A stretch of 5,738 bases of DNA from Nitrosomonadaceae bacterium. GTDB lineage: Bacteria > Pseudomonadota > Gammaproteobacteria > Burkholderiales > Nitrosomonadaceae. Position numbers and translations under genes: made by a program. Position 1 is the stretch's first letter. Each line of letters begins with the position of its first letter. Positions 1 through 5,738 of this stretch are shown piece after piece. The notes beneath the pieces were generated by a model. That model saw only the letters and a program-made list of their open reading frames with translations. It had not been told where the DNA came from and searched no databases. Where the stretch lies: positions 1-5,738 of the forward strand of contig CAKKRO010000084.1 of NCBI GenBank assembly GCA_919902625.1, read 5' to 3'.

Positions 1-40
1 GAATGGATAAAGCAAAGAGTGCAAGGTTGATCTGAAAGAA

Positions 41-2830
41 TCACACGCCAAAAACTTCCTCCCACAGCGCCAATACCGCCATACGGTCATCCTTCAAACG
101 GCTGCCTTCCACGCGGGTGAATTTCTGCGTCTGGCCGTCAACAGGCAGCGTGCCGGCCATGTCGGCGTCACCCTTTAAGCGCTGGCGGTGCTGGATGCGC
201 CGGAATTCCCGGTAGGCGGAGCGTACTTTTTCCGCCGTGCTCATGGGGATGAGTGCCAGTTCTCCCGCCAGTTTCAGCAGCGCGATGTTGCCGATATTGC
301 CGGTGAGTTGCGGATATTGGCAGGCATAACCCAGTACCAGATACTGCACAATGAATTCCACGTCGATAATGCCGCCCCGGTCATGTTTGATGTCAAACAG
401 GGGGGTGGGATTGGGGTGAACATCCAGCATTTTCTCGCGCATTCTCAGAATGTCCTGCTTGAGTTCAGTGAGATTGCGCGGCTGGCAAAGAATTTCCTTG
501 CGGGTGTTTTCGAAAGCTTCCGTCACCTGCCGGTCACCGGCGACAAAGCGCGCCCGGGTTAACGCCTGGTGTTCCCATACCCAGGCCTGTGTGCGCTGGT
601 ATTGCGCAAACGCTTCCATCGAGCCGACCAGCAAGCCGGTAGCGCCGTTGGGGCGCAGGCGCAGATCCGTTTCATACAGCAAGCCTGCCGACGTGTGGCG
701 GGTCAGCCAGGCGTTGATGCTTTGCCCGAGTTTGGTGTAAATCTCGGCTGCATCAGGGTGATCATCTTCATACAGAAAAATCATGTCGAGATCGGAGGCA
801 TAGCCGAGTTCTTTTCCCCCCAGCTTGCCGTAACCAATGATGGCGAACGCGGGTTCCTCCCGGTGGCGTTTTTTCAGGCCTGACCAAGCCAGATTCAATA
901 CCGTATCCAGAACCAGGTCGGCCAGCGCGGTCAGGTGGTCGCTCAGTGTTTCAAGCAGCAAGGAGCCTTCCAGGTCGGTGACTAATAACCGGAACACCTG
1001 GGCATGCTGGAAATGCCGCAGCACGTCCATTTGCCATTCCACTACGTCATTCTTCGGGTTGTTGACATGATTCAACTGATAGCTGAGTTCGTTTTTGAGC
1101 GCGTCCCAATCCGGCACGGGGTGCGGTGCATCATGGCGTAATAATTCATCCAGTAAAATAGGGTGCCGTCCCAGATAATCGCTGGCCCATTGACTGACGC
1201 TGGCGAGTTCCGCCACCCGTTGCAGGGTATGCGGGTGTTCCAGTAAAAGCGCCAGATAGGATGCGTGCGGGCTGATGCTTTCCAGTAGCTGCAGCATGCG
1301 TTCCAGTGTGGTTTCAACCGGGGGCAGTTCGGCGACCGCTTCAATCAGCATGGGAACCAGCGTGTTGATTTGCTGCTGGCTGGATTCGGGCAGTTGGTGA
1401 TAGAACGTGCCTTGATAAAACAATCGTAACCGTTCTGAGATTTTTGCCGGTTCGGTAAATCCCAGGGTGCTCAGTTGGGTGGCGGCTGCTTCCGTGTGCG
1501 AGGTGTCTTGTGTTTCAGTTTGCCACAGATAGGCCAGCATGTCGTGGGCGGGTGATTTCCGGGGGGTGGCGAAAATCAGATCAAAATGCCGGGTCACATT
1601 CTTGCGGTGAATGTCCAGTTGCTGCATGAAACCGGCGTAGTCTGGAAACTCCATCGCAGTGGCGATGAGGGTTTGATCGGCGGAATTTAAAGGCAATGTT
1701 TGTATCTGCTGGTCATCCAGATATTGCAGCCGGTGTTCCAGTTTGCGCAGGAAATGATAGGCATGGGTGAGTTCAGAGATGGCTTGCTGCGGCAGTTGCT
1801 GTTTTTTCTGCAGGCGCTGTAAAACGCTTAATGTGGGCCGGATGCACAGATCGACATCGCGTCCGCCCCGGATCAACTGAAAAACCTGCGTGATAAATTC
1901 GATTTCACGAATGCCGCCGGGGCCCAGTTTGATGTTGTCATGCATTTCGCGCCGTTCGACTTCCTTGCGCAATTGGGCATGCAGGCTGCGCATGGATTCA
2001 TAAGCCCCGAAATCCAGATACTTGCGGAACACAAAGGGCCTGACAATTTTCTCCATCAGTATCGATTCGGCCCCGGTATCCGGGTGTCCGGTGATCACCC
2101 GGCCTTTGATCCAGGCGTGCCGTTCCCATTCCCGGCCCTGGTGAATGAAGTATTCTTCCAGCATGGGGAAACTGATTGCCAGAGGGCTGTTTTCACCCTG
2201 CGGACGCAGGCGCATATCGACCCGGAATACATAGCCGTCTACCGTATAGTCATTGAGGCTGGCAATCAGTTTGCGTCCAAGCCGCGCAAAAAATTCATGG
2301 TTTGAAATGGATTTGGCGCCATCGGTTTCGCCATCTTCCGGGTAGACGAAGATCAAGTCGACATCGGAGGATACGTTGAGCTCGCCCCCGCCCAGCTTGC
2401 CCATGGCGACAACCAGCAGGTGCTGGGTGGCGCCGCTGTGTTCTCCTTGGGGAGATCCAAAACGGCCGGGTTGTGTCAGCCAGTTCTCATGGTGCTTGAG
2501 CGCGCAATTGATGCTGACTTCAGCCAGTCCGGTCATACTGGACATGACTTCGAACAAATCAGCCTGGCCGCTGATGTCGCGGATGGCTAACCGGAGCATG
2601 ACTTGCTTGCGCAGGTCGCGCAGTGCGCGATGCAAGTCCTCTTCGCTGGTAATATGCCTGGATTGAGAATCCAGGAATGACTGCATTTCGTCTTTTTTGT
2701 AAGGAAGCTGAAGTTCTTTTAGCAGCGCTGATTTTCGCGCAGGCTCGCCATCCAGTATGCGCTGTACATAACGGCTAAAAGGTAAGGCGGCGGTAAGAAT
2801 CGCATCGGGAGAGTGATCGGCGGTGTGCAT
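41..2830 (-). CDS. glnE: Bifunctional glutamine synthetase adenylyltransferase / deadenylylating phosphorylase, full length
   Basis: A cytoplasmic enzyme that adds AMP to a tyrosine of glutamine synthetase (switching it down) and removes it by phosphorolysis, under control of the PII protein and glutamine. The 929 residues are close to the 946 of E. coli GlnE. Two nucleotidyltransferase domains are visible. The N-terminal, deadenylylating one has GKLGGGELNVSSDVD at 144-158 (D156, D158) and VDMRLRP at 204-210 (third Asp D205). The C-terminal, adenylylating one has GKLGGKELGYASDLD at 668-682 (D680, D682) and TDLRLRP at 721-727 (D722). Each is followed by its helical domain signature: GGIREIEF at 305-312 and GGIIDVEF at 819-826. 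All six metal-binding carboxylates are present, so both activities look intact. A142 sits just before the first motif where glycine is usual; this is probably harmless. The ATG at 2828-2830 gives a normal N-terminus, but no Shine-Dalgarno sequence precedes it. It is transcribed divergently from the amidase gene. Identity is near certain; regulation is known from the family, not read from the sequence. Confidence 0.97.
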   Translation of the reverse strand: MHTADHSPDAILTAALPFSRYVQRILDGEPARKSALLKELQLPYKKDEMQSFLDSQSRHITSEEDLHRALRDLRKQVMLRLAIRDISGQADLFEVMSSMTGLAEVSINCALKHHENWLTQPGRFGSPQGEHSGATQHLLVVAMGKLGGGELNVSSDVDLIFVYPEDGETDGAKSISNHEFFARLGRKLIASLNDYTVDGYVFRVDMRLRPQGENSPLAISFPMLEEYFIHQGREWERHAWIKGRVITGHPDTGAESILMEKIVRPFVFRKYLDFGAYESMRSLHAQLRKEVERREMHDNIKLGPGGIREIEFITQVFQLIRGGRDVDLCIRPTLSVLQRLQKKQQLPQQAISELTHAYHFLRKLEHRLQYLDDQQIQTLPLNSADQTLIATAMEFPDYAGFMQQLDIHRKNVTRHFDLIFATPRKSPAHDMLAYLWQTETQDTSHTEAAATQLSTLGFTEPAKISERLRLFYQGTFYHQLPESSQQQINTLVPMLIEAVAELPPVETTLERMLQLLESISPHASYLALLLEHPHTLQRVAELASVSQWASDYLGRHPILLDELLRHDAPHPVPDWDALKNELSYQLNHVNNPKNDVVEWQMDVLRHFQHAQVFRLLVTDLEGSLLLETLSDHLTALADLVLDTVLNLAWSGLKKRHREEPAFAIIGYGKLGGKELGYASDLDMIFLYEDDHPDAAEIYTKLGQSINAWLTRHTSAGLLYETDLRLRPNGATGLLVGSMEAFAQYQRTQAWVWEHQALTRARFVAGDRQVTEAFENTRKEILCQPRNLTELKQDILRMREKMLDVHPNPTPLFDIKHDRGGIIDVEFIVQYLVLGYACQYPQLTGNIGNIALLKLAGELALIPMSTAEKVRSAYREFRRIQHRQRLKGDADMAGTLPVDGQTQKFTRVEGSRLKDDRMAVLALWEEVFGV

Positions 2831-2852
2831 AATTAAGTAATCAGCAATGAGT

Positions 2853-2861
2853 TTTATAGCA
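2853..2861 (-). promoter_or_regulatory. Candidate extended -10 promoter of glnE
   Basis: On the minus strand this reads TGCTATAAA, an extended -10 (TGn followed by a box matching TATAAT at five of six bases), ending 22 bases before the glnE ATG. No convincing -35 box lies 16-18 bases upstream, which extended -10 promoters can tolerate. Transcription would start near 2846, leaving a leader of only about 16 nt with no Shine-Dalgarno sequence. This is a motif match by eye. Confidence 0.4.
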
Positions 2862-2927
2862 TAACAAAGACAGTGCCTGCTGACATCAGATTAATCGTAA
2901 ATCGAAATAGAACCTTATCAGAGTAAA

Positions 2928-2936
2928 TGCTAGAAT
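2928..2936 (+). promoter_or_regulatory. Candidate extended -10 promoter of the Nit-type amidase gene
   Basis: TGCTAGAAT is an extended -10 motif whose box TAGAAT matches TATAAT at five of six positions. A poor -35 candidate, TAGAAC, lies at 2908-2913 with a 17-bp spacer. The predicted start near 2943 would give a leader of roughly 128 nt running to the ATG at 3071 and containing the hairpins listed separately. With the glnE box it forms a back-to-back promoter pair about 70 bp apart. Motif match only. Confidence 0.4.
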
Positions 2937-2942
2937 CCGGTT

Positions 2943-2975
2943 TGGTTTAAATGAATCCCTGATTGAACCAGGGAT
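2943..2975 (+). promoter_or_regulatory. Two mutually exclusive hairpins in the amidase leader
   Basis: Hairpin A pairs TGGTTTAA (2943-2950) with TTGAACCA (2963-2970), eight pairs including one G-T wobble and a 12-base loop. Hairpin B pairs ATCCCTG (2955-2961) with CAGGGAT (2969-2975), seven perfect pairs with a 7-base loop. They share bases 2969-2970 and are interleaved, so only one can form at a time. Neither is followed by a T tract, so neither is an intrinsic terminator by itself. Hairpin A would start at or next to the predicted transcript 5' end. The pairing is seen directly; a switching role is speculation, and a symmetric protein-binding site is the main alternative. Confidence 0.35.
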
Positions 2976-3028
2976 GTGTAAAAAAGCGCCTGATGATGCA
3001 CAGGAAATGTTAAGGTATCAGTCAAAGG

Positions 3029-3042
3029 CCGGTTTTTACCGG
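3029..3042 (+). other. Small hairpin upstream of the amidase start
   Basis: CCGGT (3029-3033) pairs with ACCGG (3038-3042) around a TTTT loop, giving a five-pair GC-rich stem 28 bases before the ATG at 3071. It is not followed by a T tract. It could influence ribosome access in a leader that has only a weak Shine-Dalgarno sequence, or it could be chance. Confidence 0.3.
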
Positions 3043-3070
3043 GAATTCAGATAATCAAAGCAACCGAAGA

Positions 3071-3934
3071 ATGTCAAACGATACCACTAAACATCATCAG
3101 TCAGCGGCTGAAAATGAAAAACGCCAAGGTTTTCGTGTCGCCGCCATCCAGATGGCTTCAGGCCCGAGCGTATCCGCCAACCTGGAAGAAGCGGCGCGCC
3201 TGATTGAGGAGGCGGTTTCTCAAAAAGCCCAACTGGTGGTATTACCCGAGTATTTTTGTATCATGGGAATGAAAGACACCGATAAATTGGCTGTCCGGGA
3301 ACAACCGGGTGAGGGTCAGATACAAAAATTTCTCAGTAATACGGCTAAACGTCTGGGAATATGGCTGGTGGGCGGATCGGTGCCATTAGCTTCGTCCGAG
3401 CCGGACAAGGTTTATAATAGCTGCCTGGTGTATGCGGATAACGGGGAGCAGGTTGCGCGTTACGATAAAATTCATTTGTTTGGCCTGCAACTGGGGCATG
3501 AGCACTATGCCGAGGAAAAAACCATTAAAGCAGGGAATCAGGTGGTGGCTGTGGATTCTCCGTTTGGCCGCATCGGTTTATCGATATGCTACGATCTACG
3601 GTTTCCGGAGTTATTCCGTATGATGAATAATGTTGATATTATCCTGGCGCCTGCCGCATTTACTGCCATCACGGGCAAAGCGCATTGGGAAGTGCTGGTG
3701 CGCGCACGCGCGGTTGAAAATATGGCTTATGTGATAGCGCCCGGACAAGGGGGGTATCATGTGAATGGACGTGAGACGAATGGGGACAGTATGATCGTTG
3801 ATCCCTGGGGTGTTGTGATGGAGCGTTTGCCGCGTGGTTCCGGGGCTGTGGTCGCCACAATTGACCCGGAATATCAGGCCAGTTTGCGGACGAATTTGCC
3901 CGCATTGGATCATCGGATCTTGCAATATTGTTAA
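3071..3934 (+). CDS. Carbon-nitrogen hydrolase (nitrilase superfamily), Nit1/Nit2-type amidase
   Basis: A cytoplasmic hydrolase of small-molecule amide bonds; 287 residues. The nitrilase-superfamily Glu-Lys-Cys triad is visible: E60 in VVLPEYF, K133 in RYDKIHLF, and the nucleophile C173 in SICYDLRFPEL. HWEVLVRARAVEN (205-217) and the C-terminal PALDHR (277-282) also fit. YDKIHLF and CYDLRFPEL are typical of the Nit branch, so the likely substrates are deaminated glutathione (Nit1) or 2-oxoglutaramate (Nit2, omega-amidase). Nit1-like seems more probable, but sequence by eye cannot settle it. The core begins at FRVAAIQM (residue 21). The first 20 residues are a hydrophilic extension that many relatives lack, yet there is no in-frame start between 3071 and the core, and an in-frame TAA lies upstream at 3011-3013, so this start is forced. 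A weak GAAGA directly abuts the ATG. The gene is followed after 16 bases by a terminator hairpin. Confidence 0.92.
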   Translation: MSNDTTKHHQSAAENEKRQGFRVAAIQMASGPSVSANLEEAARLIEEAVSQKAQLVVLPEYFCIMGMKDTDKLAVREQPGEGQIQKFLSNTAKRLGIWLVGGSVPLASSEPDKVYNSCLVYADNGEQVARYDKIHLFGLQLGHEHYAEEKTIKAGNQVVAVDSPFGRIGLSICYDLRFPELFRMMNNVDIILAPAAFTAITGKAHWEVLVRARAVENMAYVIAPGQGGYHVNGRETNGDSMIVDPWGVVMERLPRGSGAVVATIDPEYQASLRTNLPALDHRILQYC

Positions 3935-3950
3935 ATTAAACGTTGTGCCG

Positions 3951-3975
3951 GAGCAATGTGCTCACATTGCTTTTT
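3951..3975 (+). terminator. Intrinsic terminator between the amidase gene and tldD
   Basis: AGCAATGTG (3952-3960) is perfectly complementary to CACATTGCT (3963-3971); opening the innermost pair leaves eight pairs and a GCTC loop. A five-T run at 3971-3975 follows directly, then CC. It starts 17 bases after the amidase stop. The T run is short, so some read-through into tldD is plausible. The rest of the gap, to the tldD start, shows no convincing promoter: TTGATC at 4008-4013 is the best -35-like hexamer but has no good -10 partner. Confidence 0.7.
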
Positions 3976-4039
3976 CCAAGAGCGGTAACTTGGGTAAACA
4001 CTCATTTTTGATCAGGCAGTGAACAAAAAAATAGATATT

Positions 4040-5512
4040 ATGACGACTGAATGCATAACAGAAACAAAAGATTTTTATGCCATTGCCGATCGTTGCTTAT
4101 TGTCGCCATACGGCGTTGATGCTGCCGGGTTGCAACAAGTGATGGGGCAGATACTGACCCATCACATTGATTATGCTGATCTCTATTTTCAGTATAGCCG
4201 TTCTGAGGGCTGGATGCTGGAAGAGGGTATTGTCAAGTCGGGCAGTTTCAATATCGAGCAAGGGGTCGGGGTTCGTGCGATCAGCGGGGAAAAAACAGGA
4301 TTCGCCTATTCCGATGATATCAGCATGCCGGCGCTTGTGTCAGCGGCGCAGGCCACACGGGCAATCGCCCATCAAGGCGGCATGCATGCAGTACAAGCGG
4401 CTAAACATAATGAGGCAGGGCGGCCCGCGCAACTTTATTTACCGGAAGATCCGATCGCGAGTCTTAAGGATGCGGATAAAGTCGCCTTGCTGGAAAGGCT
4501 TGAACGGTATACCCGGCAGCTTGATCAACGGATTACTCAAGTGGTGGCATCGCTGGCGGGTGAGTATGAAGTGGTGCTGGTCATGCGCAGCGATGGATTG
4601 CTTGCGGCGGATGTGAGGCCGTTGGTACGGTTGTCTCTACAGGTGATCGCTGAAGCAAATGGGCGGCGTGAACAGGGGGTTGCCGGGGGAGGGGGGCGTT
4701 TTAGCTATGCTTATTTTACCGATGAGGTTTTGCATGATTATGCAAAAAAAGCGGTGCATCAGGCCATAGTGAACCTGGATGCACGCCCTGCGCCTGCCGG
4801 CACCATGACGGTAGTTTTGGGGAGTGGCTGGCCTGGCATATTGCTGCATGAAGCGATTGGCCATGGCCTGGAAGGGGATTTCAACCGCAAAGGCAGTTCG
4901 GCCTTCTCAGGCCGTGTGGGTGAGCGCGTCGCAGCTCCCGGCGTGACCGTTGTTGATGACGGCACCATTCCGCGAAGACGCGGATCATTAAATATTGATG
5001 ACGAAGGTAATCCGACGCAATGTACTGTATTGATAGAAGATGGCATACTTAGGGGCTATTTGCAGGACAGCCTGAACGCCCGGTTGATGGATTTGCCGGT
5101 GACCGGTAATGGCCGGCGCGAGTCTTTTGCGCATGTCCCTATGCCACGCATGACCAATACTTATATGCTGAATGGTGATAAGGATCCGGCGGAAATCATC
5201 GCTTCCGTCAAGCATGGTTTGTATGCAGCCAATTTTGGCGGCGGGCAGGTCGATATTACCAGCGGGAAATTTGTTTTCTCAGCCGCAGAGGCTTATATGA
5301 TTGAGGATGGAAAAATCACCTATCCGGTTAAAGGGGCTACTTTAATTGGAAATGGCCCGGATGTGCTGACACGGGTTTCCATGATCGGGAACGATATGTC
5401 ACTGGATCCGGGTGTTGGAACATGCGGTAAGGAAGGCCAAAGTGTGCCGGTGGGTGTGGGGCAGCCGACATTACGCATAGACGGACTAACCGTAGGTGGT
5501 ACAGGAAGTTGA
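4040..5512 (+). CDS. tldD: TldD metalloprotease subunit (TldD/TldE-PmbA family)
   Basis: One subunit of the cytoplasmic TldD/TldE heterodimer, a zinc protease that degrades unfolded or small peptides and, in E. coli, acts on microcin B17 precursor and the CcdA antitoxin. From the ATG at 4040 the product is 490 residues (E. coli TldD is about 481). TldD, not TldE, carries the metal site: HEAIGH with H270, E271 and H275, and the third ligand C462 in GVGTCGKEGQSVPVG. Other family signatures are YADLYFQYSRSEGWMLEEG near the N-terminus, GNGRRESFAHVPMPRMTNT in the last third, and the C-terminal VGGTG. An in-frame GTG at 4019 would add seven lysine-rich residues (MNKKIDI). Its only purine stretch, AGG at 4014-4016, is two bases away and too close, so I prefer the ATG, though neither start has a usable Shine-Dalgarno sequence. 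tldE/pmbA is not in the window. Family assignment is very secure; the natural substrate here is unknown. Confidence 0.95.
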   Translation: MTTECITETKDFYAIADRCLLSPYGVDAAGLQQVMGQILTHHIDYADLYFQYSRSEGWMLEEGIVKSGSFNIEQGVGVRAISGEKTGFAYSDDISMPALVSAAQATRAIAHQGGMHAVQAAKHNEAGRPAQLYLPEDPIASLKDADKVALLERLERYTRQLDQRITQVVASLAGEYEVVLVMRSDGLLAADVRPLVRLSLQVIAEANGRREQGVAGGGGRFSYAYFTDEVLHDYAKKAVHQAIVNLDARPAPAGTMTVVLGSGWPGILLHEAIGHGLEGDFNRKGSSAFSGRVGERVAAPGVTVVDDGTIPRRRGSLNIDDEGNPTQCTVLIEDGILRGYLQDSLNARLMDLPVTGNGRRESFAHVPMPRMTNTYMLNGDKDPAEIIASVKHGLYAANFGGGQVDITSGKFVFSAAEAYMIEDGKITYPVKGATLIGNGPDVLTRVSMIGNDMSLDPGVGTCGKEGQSVPVGVGQPTLRIDGLTVGGTGS

Positions 5513-5516
5513 CGGC

Positions 5517-5537
5517 ACGGTGATGACACGTTACCGT
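5517..5537 (+). terminator. Hairpin after tldD, possible weak terminator interrupted by the MITE
   Basis: ACGGTGA (5517-5523) pairs with TTACCGT (5531-5537), seven pairs with one G-T wobble and a 7-base loop, beginning five bases after the tldD stop. No T run follows now. With the insertion and one TTAG copy removed, the foot of the hairpin would continue into TAGAATATTTT, a T-rich but imperfect tail. It may therefore have been a weak terminator before insertion. Confidence 0.35.
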
Positions 5538-5540
5538 TAG
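5537..5540. repeat. Left copy of the TTAG target-site duplication
   Basis: TTAG abuts the left terminal repeat exactly and fits the YTAR target preference known for IS5-group elements. Its first T is also the last paired base of the hairpin that follows tldD. Confidence 0.75.
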
Positions 5541-5557
5541 GGAAACGCAGAATAATT
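5541..5557 (+). repeat. Left terminal inverted repeat of the MITE
   Basis: GGAAACGCAGAATAATT; 16 of 17 bases match the reverse complement of the right end. The differing base is A at 5549. Confidence 0.85.
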
Positions 5558-5666
5558 CGGCGAGCAAGATGAGATGCAAGGCGGATGGAGCGCAGGAAAT
5601 GAGACATATCATACAGATAGGCGAATTTTCGAGCACCACCCAACGCAGCAGATCACTTGCGCAGAC

Positions 5667-5683
5667 AATTATTCAGCGTTTCC
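5667..5683 (-). repeat. Right terminal inverted repeat of the MITE
   Basis: Read on the minus strand this is GGAAACGCTGAATAATT, matching the left end at 16 of 17 positions. Confidence 0.85.
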
Positions 5684-5700
5684 TTAGAATATTTTATAAC
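5672..5700 (+). promoter_or_regulatory. Possible junction promoter: -35-like in the MITE end, -10 in the flank
   Basis: TATAAC at 5695-5700 matches TATAAT at five of six bases and lies in the unique DNA after the MITE. Seventeen bases upstream, TTCAGC (5672-5677) inside the right terminal repeat matches TTGACA at only three of six. A start near 5707 would precede an ATG at 5732 (ATGAGT, then the window ends), with GGGA at 5718-5721 as a distant Shine-Dalgarno candidate. Any downstream gene is too truncated to identify. Weak evidence. Confidence 0.2.
5684..5687. repeat. Right copy of the TTAG target-site duplication
   Basis: TTAG abuts the right terminal repeat exactly, in the same orientation as the left copy. 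Confidence 0.75.
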
Positions 5701-5738
5701 TTGTTGAAATTGATATTGGGATGCAGAAAGCATGAGTG

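Larger units (their letters stand above)
5541..5683. mobile_element. 143-bp MITE, probably IS5-group derived, with TTAG target duplication
   Basis: The ends GGAAACGCAGAATAATT (5541-5557) and AATTATTCAGCGTTTCC (5667-5683) are inverted copies over 17 bp with one mismatch (5549 versus 5675). TTAG occurs immediately outside both ends (5537-5540 and 5684-5687), as expected of a 4-bp target duplication. IS5-group elements duplicate 4-bp YTAR targets and IS5 itself has ends of the form GGAA(5 bases)GAATAA; this element has GGAA, five bases, GAATAA. The symmetry continues inside: GCAAG at 5564-5568 pairs with CTTGC at 5656-5660, then TGA with TCA and TGC with GCA, so a long imperfect stem can form. 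At this size there is no transposase, and movement would need one supplied from elsewhere. Open frames across it are chance. The IS5-group link is by recalled end sequence. Confidence 0.85.

Noticed and set aside
1..40. Terminator or neighbouring gene after the glnE stop
   Set aside because: Forty bases contain no stem with a T tract on the minus strand and no coding frame that can be judged; nothing can be called.
142..560. Possible degradation of a GlnE active site
   Set aside because: All six catalytic aspartates (D156, D158, D205, D680, D682, D722) and both helical-domain signatures are intact; there is no frameshift or internal stop.
188..2666. Several plus-strand open frames of about 77-124 codons opposite glnE
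   Set aside because: They lie wholly within the well-conserved glnE reading frame, show no family motifs, and are the usual antisense shadows of a GC-containing gene.
2955..2975. Perfect 7-bp hairpin considered as an intrinsic terminator for either strand
   Set aside because: No T tract follows on the plus strand (GTGTAAAAAA) or on the minus strand (TCATTTAAA), and no gene ends here.
5320..5643. Minus-strand frames of about 100 codons spanning the end of tldD and the MITE
   Set aside because: They overlap tldD antisense and run through a non-coding MITE; no recognisable domain and no start signal. A MITE-encoded protein is not supported.
5513..5738. CRISPR array or tRNA gene after tldD
   Set aside because: The repeats are one inverted pair with flanking TTAG, not regularly spaced direct repeats, and there is no cloverleaf or CCA-end pattern.

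Overview
The window reads as ordinary chromosomal DNA of a proteobacterium, most likely a betaproteobacterium and possibly of the Nitrosomonas type. This rests on recognising the protein sequences (GlnE, a Nit-type amidase and TldD look betaproteobacterial), on the glnE / nitrilase-superfamily / tldD neighbourhood, and on moderate GC content. It is an inference, not a database result. I see no phage, defence, plasmid or CRISPR genes and no candidate for an entirely new multi-gene system.

Layout. Positions 41-2830 (minus strand) carry a full-length glnE, the two-headed enzyme that adds AMP to and removes AMP from glutamine synthetase. A 240-bp divergent intergenic region follows (2831-3070), with an extended -10 candidate facing each way. 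It also holds three possible RNA hairpins in the leader of the next gene, two of which cannot form together. Positions 3071-3934 (plus strand) encode a carbon-nitrogen hydrolase of the Nit1/Nit2 type. A good intrinsic-terminator hairpin with a five-T tract lies at 3951-3975. tldD follows (best start ATG at 4040, alternative GTG at 4019, stop at 5512); it encodes one half of the TldD/TldE (PmbA) metalloprotease.

The most notable non-coding object is a 143-bp insertion at 5541-5683, just after tldD. It has 17-bp terminal inverted repeats with one mismatch, is flanked on both sides by the direct repeat TTAG, and has no transposase gene. The 4-bp YTAR-type duplication and the GGAA...GAATAA ends point to a MITE mobilised by an IS5-group transposase. 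It sits exactly at the 3' foot of a small hairpin that follows tldD. The last 55 bases are unique flank with a TATAAC box and a possible start codon (5732) of a gene that runs out of the window.

How the genes relate. glnE tunes ammonia assimilation by setting glutamine synthetase activity. The Nit-type amidase probably repairs or salvages amide-bearing 2-oxo acids such as deaminated glutathione or 2-oxoglutaramate, so a loose link through glutamine and glutathione metabolism is possible but unproven. tldD acts in peptide and protein processing; its partner tldE/pmbA is not in the window. The terminator between the amidase and tldD argues against a tightly coupled operon.
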